45,536 nucleotides of DNA from NCBI GenBank assembly GCA_017619275.1, contig JAFZSR010000062.1, positions 1 to 45,536 on the forward strand, read 5' to 3'. The DNA is from Prevotella sp. (GTDB lineage Bacteria > Bacteroidota > Bacteroidia > Bacteroidales > Bacteroidaceae). Shown one piece after another: positions 16,393 to 23,055 of this stretch. The translations under genes were made by a program, and so were the position numbers. The notes under the pieces are model-generated. The model did no database searches, was not told the DNA's origin, and was given only the letters and a program-made list of their open reading frames with translations. The first letter of the stretch is position 1; each line of letters starts with the position of its first letter.

Positions 16393-18197
16393 TATTTGTT
16401 TTGTTTAATCCATGTTTTCAATTCTTCCAATCTCTGCTCGCCATAGAACTCCTGCTCGGTGCAGAGGTCATTGTTCACGACGGGAATGGTGGTGAGCAAC
16501 CCATCGCTGGGCGTGTACACCAGCACATAGTGAATACGCTCCAGGTAGTCCTGCACGGCACGCCGCACGGTGGGAATGCTGCAGTGGGGAGCCGACACGA
16601 AGCAGCCCGTGAGGCTCAGCTTGGGCTCGGTGTCCTTGTCCGACACTTGCTCGGCCACATATTCCACCTGCTGGCCATGCTGACTGGCATAGCCATGGAA
16701 CATCGAGATGATGTCGTCGGCCTGTCCAGGACCAGTGAGGTCCATGCAGAGATCCATCACCACGCCCTTGCTCAGCTGCACGCCATAGCACGAGTTGTCG
16801 TGCTGGGGAGCATTCTTCAGGGTGTTGAAGAATTCGTCGGCGGTGAACTCCTTCGGCGCGGCTGCCACTGGGCGCTGAACCGAAGTCTTCAGGCTCTCCT
16901 CGGCCCAGTGATACCAATCAATGAGCGAGTACATCTTCTTCAAGTCGTTCTTCGAGTTGATGGTGGCATCGCGTCGATAGGTGAAGATGCCCACATCCTG
17001 CATCGGTGTGAGGATATCGACCACGATGGCGGTGAGGAAGTTAGGATGCGTAGGATGCTTCAGCTGATCCTGCACACTGGTGTCGCTGTTGCTGAAAAAC
17101 ACGCCCAGCCCAGGATGCGAGTGCACCCAGCAGGTGAGGTCGTACTGCAGATTGGTTTCGCGGCGCAGCTTGCGCAACTGCTCCAGCACCTTCAGTTTGA
17201 TTTTGCCGCCGAAGTTCAGGGCATACTCCTCAAACACGGCGTCATCGCCTGGCAGCACGATCTCCTCGAGCGAGACGTAGTACTCGTTGCTCTCGTTGTC
17301 GTACACCCAACGGCCCAGCACCATGCAGCCGTCTTCCTTCGGGCTTTCGGGATTGCGAAGGTCTTCGGCATACATCTTATAAATATCGATGATGCAGGTG
17401 TTCTTGATGTACATGCGGCGCACGGCGCTCTCGTAGGTGAAGTCGATGGCATCCACTTTCAGATAGTTGGGATTGTCGATCACATCCTCCAGGCTCTGCT
17501 TCTTCAGGATGGTTGCCGTCTTACGGCGCACCACAATACCGCCGTCGGCCGACTGCTGCATTCCAGTGCCGGCAGTTCCAGCCCTCACGTTGGGACGGGG
17601 CTTCACGGGCACAGGCTTTGCCCCACCCTTCTTGCTACGGCTGGCAATGGCAATGATGACCACTAGTAGCAGCAAAGCACCGGCTATGATGCCGATGAGC
17701 GTCCAATTGAACGGTTTCTCGGGTTCCACCTGAATCTCGTTTTTCAGGCTCGTCACCTTTTCGCTGAGTTTGGTGAGCTTGCCATTGAGAGCGTCCTCCA
17801 TCTGCTTGCGGAATGACACCGTCGACTCGGCATCGAGCTCCGTATAGTTCTGCATCACCTTCTCGATGACGAGGGGAACCTCGTCCTTGTATTTCTGCAG
17901 CCGCTGCTCCAACTCCTGCACATACGCCTGCAAATCGTTGTTCATCACATAGTCGGCCTTGTCGGTGCGATGCAGCAGGTCGTCGAGGTATTTCCCTATT
18001 TCGCCGAGGATGCGCTGCTGCGTTTCATCGGAGAGGAAGGGATCGGACTGCACATACTTGTTGAAGGCATCCATCACCTCCATTTTCGGCTCCGGCTCGG
18101 CTTTTTTTGCCTTTGGTTTGGCGGCAATCGCATCAGTGGCGAAGAAGACCATCAGCGCCATGACGAAGAGTCGTGCTAATACTTGAATCTTTTTCAT
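16392..18197 (-). CDS. Membrane-anchored JAMM/JAB isopeptidase (deubiquitinase-like)
   Basis: This 601-aa protein has a signal peptide (1-26), an exported helical and coiled-coil part (about 35-160), a transmembrane helix (165-186) and a cytosolic C-terminal region. The region contains a JAMM metalloprotease domain: Glu288 in KEDGCMVLG, then HSHPGLGVFFSNSD, which is an exact H-x-H-x7-S-x2-D zinc motif (His359, His361, Ser369, Asp372). JAMM enzymes of the Rpn11 type cut isopeptide bonds. The ubiquitin-like protein here already ends in glycine, so a conjugate-removing role is more likely than maturation. About 180 further residues follow, with another alpha/beta domain. Its stop overlaps the RING gene start (TAATG). 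The membrane anchoring places the isopeptidase next to the putative E3 and the T6SS base. Confidence 0.92.
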   Translation of the reverse strand: MKKIQVLARLFVMALMVFFATDAIAAKPKAKKAEPEPKMEVMDAFNKYVQSDPFLSDETQQRILGEIGKYLDDLLHRTDKADYVMNNDLQAYVQELEQRLQKYKDEVPLVIEKVMQNYTELDAESTVSFRKQMEDALNGKLTKLSEKVTSLKNEIQVEPEKPFNWTLIGIIAGALLLLVVIIAIASRSKKGGAKPVPVKPRPNVRAGTAGTGMQQSADGGIVVRRKTATILKKQSLEDVIDNPNYLKVDAIDFTYESAVRRMYIKNTCIIDIYKMYAEDLRNPESPKEDGCMVLGRWVYDNESNEYYVSLEEIVLPGDDAVFEEYALNFGGKIKLKVLEQLRKLRRETNLQYDLTCWVHSHPGLGVFFSNSDTSVQDQLKHPTHPNFLTAIVVDILTPMQDVGIFTYRRDATINSKNDLKKMYSLIDWYHWAEESLKTSVQRPVAAAPKEFTADEFFNTLKNAPQHDNSCYGVQLSKGVVMDLCMDLTGPGQADDIISMFHGYASQHGQQVEYVAEQVSDKDTEPKLSLTGCFVSAPHCSIPTVRRAVQDYLERIHYVLVYTPSDGLLTTIPVVNNDLCTEQEFYGEQRLEELKTWIKQNK

Positions 18198-18212
18198 ATT
18201 GACGGTTATAAA

Positions 18213-19733
18213 TTATTTTGCATTGTTGGTAGTATTGTCGGTGCCCGGTTTGCGCCAGCGCTTGTATTTGGCGGGAATGGCATCGTTGAGCGACTGATGT
18301 CGGCCGCCTCCCACGGTAATGCCAGCACTGGGAATGCCGGCAGCAGCCTTCACTTCGCTGGCTGTTCTCAGGGGGCGCTTGCCAGGCATGGCTGGCTTGC
18401 CAGTAGCTGCCTGCGGGGCAGAAGCTTGCTGGGCATCGGCAGCTGGTTGGGCAGCTGGTGCCTGCTTGACTTTGGCGGCAGCCTGCTTGGCAGCAGCAGC
18501 GCCACCACCGGGCGTAAGTCCCTTCAGCTTGTCCATGGCAGCGTCGCTCTCGGCATTCATCTTCTTGCGAGCCTCGCGCTGCAGCTGGGCGTTGACATCC
18601 TTCGTCAGTGGGTTGTCGTCGAGTCCGGGAATCTTCACATTGCCAAGTGCCTGCTCCTGCGCCTTCTTGATATTGTCCATCATCATCTTCTGCATCTTGT
18701 TGTTCTTGATGGTCTGGAACACTTGCTTTCCAGCCATGAGGAGCATGCCCAGTCCGGCGATACCTCCGATGAGCCACATCATGTCTTTCTTGTCGTCGCT
18801 GGCCTGCTTGGCCTGTGCAGCCTGAATGCTGTCCTGGCGTGCCTGTTGTTCCTGCGCCTGTTGCTGGGCAGCAGCTTGCTGTGCTGCCGCTGCCGCCTGC
18901 TGATTCTGTTCAGCTTGCGTTTCCAGTTCGGCTTTCTTGGTGTCATAGGCATCCAGCACCTTGGCAATTTGTTCGCCCACGTCGGGGTCGGCAATCTTAT
19001 AGCGCAACTCACGCAGCATCGAGGCCTCGTGGGTGAGCTCCTCGGAGAAGGGCACCTTCGTAGCCTTGTCGAGCATCGACTGCACGGTGGCTACGCGTAT
19101 GAGTGCCTCGTCGACAGGCGAGAGTCCATCATCGATGAGTTCCTCGGTAGTGGTGACGAGGTCATCGGCATTGGCTGCCCTGTCGTCATCGTCGGCGCCT
19201 CTGCTTTTATTCGGCTTGCTGCCACCACCAGCCCCTTTCACCTTGGTAGAGAAGACAAACGGCTCCATCTGGCTGAACAGCTTGTAGTGGCGTTTCTTCT
19301 CATAGTGAGCCAGGTAGACGGGGATGCTAAGCTGTGCCTCGCTGCCAGTGGTGAACGCCAGCTGCGGGTTGTCCTGCAACAGGAAGTATCCGTCGTTGGA
19401 GAACGTGTACTGCACGCCGGCAGGCAACATAAACGCGCTGGGCGAGAGGCCTTCGAACTTCATGTCATTATAAGAGCCGGTGCGGTCGAAGATGACCACA
19501 GCCACCTCATCCAGTTTCTTGAACTTCTTCTGGTTCTCGGTGCCTAGCTTCTTCTGCACATTATTGAAGCGCACGGTGGTCTGTCCACCATTCTGCTGGA
19601 TGGTGTAGTCGATGATGATACGGTCGCCGGCCTGCGAGAAGAGCGTGTCGATAACGTCCTTCGCCATTGCGGTGCTGCCCCCCGCCGCCATCGCGAAGAC
19701 GGCTGCCAGGAGCGCTATCCATTTCCTTGTCAT
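18213..19733 (-). CDS. Exported beta-domain protein with coiled coil and one membrane helix
   Basis: Not recognised by family (506 aa). It has a signal peptide (1-24), a beta-rich exported domain (25-165), an acidic linker, a helical Gln/Ala-rich coiled coil (about 240-312), one transmembrane helix (319-338) and a cytosolic tail rich in Ala, Pro and Gln that ends basic. The topology is the same as in the JAMM and vWA-RING proteins: N-terminus outside, C-terminus in the cytosol. The segment EAQLSIPVYLAHYEKKRHY resembles EKQLVVKLPIYLAKGKKG of the preceding gene, so the two exported domains are probably related. The 4-nt overlap with that gene (ATGA) implies coupled translation. It may be a membrane scaffold linking periplasm to the cytosolic ubiquitin-like enzymes. 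Confidence 0.7.
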   Translation of the reverse strand: MTRKWIALLAAVFAMAAGGSTAMAKDVIDTLFSQAGDRIIIDYTIQQNGGQTTVRFNNVQKKLGTENQKKFKKLDEVAVVIFDRTGSYNDMKFEGLSPSAFMLPAGVQYTFSNDGYFLLQDNPQLAFTTGSEAQLSIPVYLAHYEKKRHYKLFSQMEPFVFSTKVKGAGGGSKPNKSRGADDDDRAANADDLVTTTEELIDDGLSPVDEALIRVATVQSMLDKATKVPFSEELTHEASMLRELRYKIADPDVGEQIAKVLDAYDTKKAELETQAEQNQQAAAAAQQAAAQQQAQEQQARQDSIQAAQAKQASDDKKDMMWLIGGIAGLGMLLMAGKQVFQTIKNNKMQKMMMDNIKKAQEQALGNVKIPGLDDNPLTKDVNAQLQREARKKMNAESDAAMDKLKGLTPGGGAAAAKQAAAKVKQAPAAQPAADAQQASAPQAATGKPAMPGKRPLRTASEVKAAAGIPSAGITVGGGRHQSLNDAIPAKYKRWRKPGTDNTTNNAK

Positions 19734-20815
19734 AGGCCTTGTATGCGGTTGTAGCGTTCAATGATCTTGCTCTTGTAGTCGCCGCCTCGCTTCCACTGTG
19801 AAGCATGCTTGGCGCAGTCGGGAGCTGTGCAGCAGCCATAGAGGGCATTCACTTGTCCCATCACGCTCTGCTTAGTGGCCTGACGGTCGCTGCTGGTATA
19901 AATCTTCTTGTAGAGGTCGTCCAAACGGTGATAGATCTGCTGCAGCGAGAGGTTGCAGTAGCTGCACTGATGGCTTGGCTTGGGTTCTGAACGGTGCTGG
20001 TGGCAGATGCCCTTCTGCGCGTCAAGGTCGATATTCTGGTCCAAGTCGTCTTTCAAAGCAGAATAGCGGGTGTATCCACCATCGCCGGGCTGCCAGCCAT
20101 GTGCGCTGATGGTGGCGTCGATTTTGGCCTTCAGGTCATTGATTTTCTTCTTGTAAGGCTCTTGCTGCTCTTCCACGCTCTCCTTGTGCTTCTTAGCGGT
20201 GCAGAACAGGGCACCTTTGATTTCCTTCTTCAGGTTCTCGCAGTCTTTCTGTAAACCCAAGAACTCGGCCGAGGGCTTCGTAGAAATGTCAATATCAATC
20301 TCAATGAGCTGTTTGCGCAGCAACAACAGTTTCTCCTTGCCCAGCACACGACCCACAATGCCTTTCTTGCCTTTGGCCAAATAGATGGGCAACTTCACCA
20401 CCAGCTGCTTCTCGGCCTCGCACTTGAACGAGCCAAGCGTGTACTTGTTGGAGGGTTCGATGAAGAAGTCCCTGCCCGTCTCCAGGTTGTAGGGGTCGAT
20501 GATGCGCTTACCCTTGGTACCACCGAACAGCTTGTCGTATTGGAACGAGGGCTTCAGCTTTTTCACCTGCTTCTCGGTATAGGGCTGGTTGAACAGTGCG
20601 AGCAGCTTTGTCTCATCCAGGTTTTCCACCTCTATCTGCACCATCGAGGGGTCGTCGCTGTCGGGATTGAGCAGTGTGACGAAGATGTTGCAATACGACA
20701 AGTTGATAGTCTCACTGGTGTTGTCGCTGCTCAACGTTATCTTGCGCTGCTCGTCGGCCCAGCCGTTCACGACCGCCAAGAGCAACAGGGATATCACGAA
20801 TAGTTTTTTCATCAT
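19730..20815 (-). CDS. Exported Cys/His-rich protein of unknown function
   Basis: Not recognised by family (361 aa). A signal peptide (1-20) precedes a beta-rich domain (25-175) related in pattern to that of the next gene, then a helical, coiled-coil-prone region (180-260). The C-terminus has a cluster of possible metal ligands: Cys271, His272, His274, Cys284, Cys287, Cys328, Cys329, Cys334 and His337, including CSYCNLSLQQIYHRLDDLY. This looks like a zinc-binding helical fold, or else paired disulfides if the protein is periplasmic. There is no second membrane helix. It lies between the E2 gene and the 506-aa gene, inside the ubiquitin-like module. Confidence 0.7.
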   Translation of the reverse strand: MMKKLFVISLLLLAVVNGWADEQRKITLSSDNTSETINLSYCNIFVTLLNPDSDDPSMVQIEVENLDETKLLALFNQPYTEKQVKKLKPSFQYDKLFGGTKGKRIIDPYNLETGRDFFIEPSNKYTLGSFKCEAEKQLVVKLPIYLAKGKKGIVGRVLGKEKLLLLRKQLIEIDIDISTKPSAEFLGLQKDCENLKKEIKGALFCTAKKHKESVEEQQEPYKKKINDLKAKIDATISAHGWQPGDGGYTRYSALKDDLDQNIDLDAQKGICHQHRSEPKPSHQCSYCNLSLQQIYHRLDDLYKKIYTSSDRQATKQSVMGQVNALYGCCTAPDCAKHASQWKRGGDYKSKIIERYNRIQGL

Positions 20816-20845
20816 TTTCGGTTGGTGTTTTAGGTAATTAATGAC

Positions 20846-21511
20846 TTAGATGCTCAACGAGATCCTCTTCTTGGGTTCACCACCTTCTGGGTTTTCCGGA
20901 GCGGCAGGCTTGGGCTGCGGCTTGGGTTCCTCGGGCATTTCCTGGGTGTATTTCACCCATCCGTTGGGTTCGCCCTCTTCGCGCACCCACTCAGCCACCG
21001 ACTGATCCTCAGGATAGGGATAAGTATTCTGGGCATGGTACATCTGGTACTTCAAATAACGTTCTACGCGCAGCACCAGGTCTTTGATGCTGGCCATCAC
21101 ACCCATCTCCTTGATGGTGAGGCACACATGGCCTTTGAATGAGCCGCTATAGCGGATGTTGGGGTGCCACACGTCGCTGATGAAGGTGAACACAGGATTG
21201 CCGTCGGCCGATGGGTAGTTGTTGGGCAGCACGATGCTCATCTTGTGCAGATAGCCGAAGATGGGCTTACGTGGCGGCTCAGTGTCCTCGACGCCGACGA
21301 TGCACTTGCAGCGATACCATATCTCAAACTCTGTGGGCAGACCCGTAGCGTTCTTGCGACGGATGATGTACGACAATGAAGGTTTCAGTGGGTTGGCAGC
21401 CTCGGCCCTGCGCTTGCTGCACAGTGCGTCAAGCTCCTTCCACTCCTGGAACAGACGGGCGTCGCGCCCTTTCAGTTCCTTCAGGTTGAAATTATTTAAT
21501 GCGGGATTCAT
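20846..21511 (-). CDS. E2-like (UBC-fold) ubiquitin-conjugating enzyme
   Basis: This protein (221 aa) shows a complete E2 signature. Helix 1 is around residues 15-35. The YP segment LPNNYPSADGNPVFTF (95-110) is followed by the HPN tripeptide in VWHPNIRYSG (His116-Asn118), then KGHVCLTI with Cys130 in the position of the catalytic cysteine. The helix SIKDLVLRVERYL corresponds to the E2 segment after the active site. The distance from HPN to Cys is about four residues longer than in canonical E2s. The C-terminal tail is Pro/Glu-rich and ends basic. It should accept the activated ubiquitin-like protein from the E1 and hand it to a substrate, perhaps via the RING protein. It is 102 bp downstream of the ubiquitin-like gene, with a repeat array between them. 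Confidence 0.9.
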   Translation of the reverse strand: MNPALNNFNLKELKGRDARLFQEWKELDALCSKRRAEAANPLKPSLSYIIRRKNATGLPTEFEIWYRCKCIVGVEDTEPPRKPIFGYLHKMSIVLPNNYPSADGNPVFTFISDVWHPNIRYSGSFKGHVCLTIKEMGVMASIKDLVLRVERYLKYQMYHAQNTYPYPEDQSVAEWVREEGEPNGWVKYTQEMPEEPKPQPKPAAPENPEGGEPKKRISLSI

Positions 21512-21537
21512 GATTATTTTCGTTTTAAGGTTTTTCA

Positions 21538-21612
21538 GTCTAATCTATAGTCTACAGTCTATAATCTAAAGTCTATAGTCAAAATCTAAAGTCTACAGTC
21601 CACTCACTACAG
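21538..21612. repeat. AGTCTA-type tandem repeat array
   Basis: The gap between the E2 gene and the ubiquitin-like gene is filled by about ten imperfect copies of a 7-8-bp unit, AGTCTANA (read as TAGACTNT on the minus strand), some grouped in a 17-18-bp higher unit. It has no coding potential. It could be a slipped-strand expansion, a transcript-processing site or a protein-binding array. Confidence 0.75.
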
Positions 21613-21613
21613 T

Positions 21614-21940
21614 CTAACCAGCGATGGGGACCGAGATAAGGTGCAGATGATCCATGGGCTGGATGTCATAGTCGATGAGCGCCATTTCTCGTCCGCTCTC
21701 GTCTTCAAACTCCAGGATGACGGGTTCTTCCTCGTCTTCCATCAGTTTACCCAGCAAGTACTGGATGGGGTTGCCGCCGTTGTCCATCTTCGGCAGTTCA
21801 AACACCTGCACGATGCTGTTGATCTGGTCGCGGATGGTTTTGTTCGGGTCGGTGACCTTCACTTCGATTTCGTCATACGATGTACCATCGATGGTAAGCA
21901 TGACGATAAACTCCTCTTGATAAAACTCTTGGTCTGTCAT
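21614..21940 (-). CDS. Ubiquitin-like protein with C-terminal Ala-Gly
   Basis: The small acidic protein (108 aa) fits a beta-grasp fold: a first hairpin (EEFIVMLTIDGTSYDEIEVKV), a helix (TIRDQINSIVQVFEL), a strand and loop with PIQYLLGKLM, and a final strand, MDHLHLISVPIAG, that ends the chain in Ala-Gly. The free C-terminal glycine is what an E1 needs. No extra residues follow, so no processing is required. Fold resemblance to YukD/ubiquitin-like proteins is by pattern only. It is the first gene of the ubiquitin-like module, and downstream come E2, JAMM, RING and E1, which makes the assignment strong. Its targets cannot be read from sequence; T6SS components or effectors are the natural guess. 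Confidence 0.86.
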   Translation of the reverse strand: MTDQEFYQEEFIVMLTIDGTSYDEIEVKVTDPNKTIRDQINSIVQVFELPKMDNGGNPIQYLLGKLMEDEEEPVILEFEDESGREMALIDYDIQPMDHLHLISVPIAG

Positions 21941-21991
21941 AGTTGTTTGTTTATTAGTTATTATTTAGATTAATCTTATATGGTATAGCTT

Positions 21992-23047
21992 TCACCAGTT
22001 CCACGCACCATCCTCTTGGGTGAAGTTTGGGCTCTTGTACAGCTCGTGTCCGTCTTTGAAGACGATGATTTGGTATGCCTCTTGCGGAATATTGACGGGC
22101 TGGCGCTGCATCTCGCCGCCCTTCAGTGCCATCTCGAAGCGTTGGTGGCGACTGTCGCAACGCAGCAGCAGGTCGGCACGTGCGCCCGGGTCGAAATTGA
22201 AGAAACGGTGCAGGATGGGATAAATCACCTGGTCGTCCATCCACCAGTAGGCCGAGAGGTGGCTTCGCCCCTCGTCCCAGCGCAGTGCCAGTCGCTTGGG
22301 CATCCCTGCTTGGTGATATTTCAGCAGCGAAATATCGTCGGGCAACTGCTGATGGGTGCCGTCGTAGCGTTGCACATGCAGTTCGTTTAGCATGATGTCG
22401 TCGTAGAACATATCGTCCTCGTCGTACTCCTGCCAAACCTCACCATCCCAAAATTCCTCTAATGGCACATAGCGGTATTCCATTTGCTCCATCCAATGGT
22501 CGAAAAGGTCGGTGGGGGGAAGGCCATTTTCAATGAGATTCTGCTTGACGACCTCATCGTTGTCAACACACAGCTGACAGTATTGCTGCATGCTGCATTT
22601 TCCAATACGATTGCCCAGATTCCTTTCATCCACCTCTCTCCCTTGCAGCCAATGTATGAGCACAGACTTATAGTGTCCTCGCAGCCAAATGGCCACCTGA
22701 CCGTAGGGAGCCGCACCAACAACGATGAACTCGTAGAGAGCATTTCCGTCCTGGTCTTTCTCCTCCCAGTGCTTTTCTATCTTTTTGCTATCAATGGGAG
22801 CATCCAACCAATAAAGCTTCACCTCCGTCAAAGCTATCCACAGCATGTTGATGCTACTGGGAAAGGGATAGGTGTTATTGTCGATGATGACGGGTGAAGT
22901 GGCATCTCCCCACTGGGCACGCTTATAGTTGCCCCGCGAAATCATCAGTGGGTCATGCTCATTCCCCTCAAAAATCAAATTTCCCAAAAAGGTGGAAATC
23001 GGATAGAGTCGGGGTACACATTCGGATGTCGAATAAGAAAAAGCCAT
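21992..23047 (-). CDS. DUF2931-like protein, possible immunity protein
   Basis: The 351-aa protein resembles DUF2931 in its N-terminal half: PSSINMLWIALTEVKLYW, a linker, and FIVVGAAPYGQVAIWLRGH are the recognisable blocks of that family. The C-terminal half is acidic and rich in aromatic residues and contains CSMQQYCQLC. No signal peptide or membrane segment is evident. It directly follows the 666-aa effector candidate with a gap of 8 bp, the usual arrangement of an effector and its immunity protein. DUF2931 proteins are, from memory, frequent near Bacteroidales and proteobacterial T6SS effector genes. The immunity role is inference from position. Confidence 0.7.
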   Translation of the reverse strand: MAFSYSTSECVPRLYPISTFLGNLIFEGNEHDPLMISRGNYKRAQWGDATSPVIIDNNTYPFPSSINMLWIALTEVKLYWLDAPIDSKKIEKHWEEKDQDGNALYEFIVVGAAPYGQVAIWLRGHYKSVLIHWLQGREVDERNLGNRIGKCSMQQYCQLCVDNDEVVKQNLIENGLPPTDLFDHWMEQMEYRYVPLEEFWDGEVWQEYDEDDMFYDDIMLNELHVQRYDGTHQQLPDDISLLKYHQAGMPKRLALRWDEGRSHLSAYWWMDDQVIYPILHRFFNFDPGARADLLLRCDSRHQRFEMALKGGEMQRQPVNIPQEAYQIIVFKDGHELYKSPNFTQEDGAWNW

Positions 23048-23055
23048 TAGACTTC

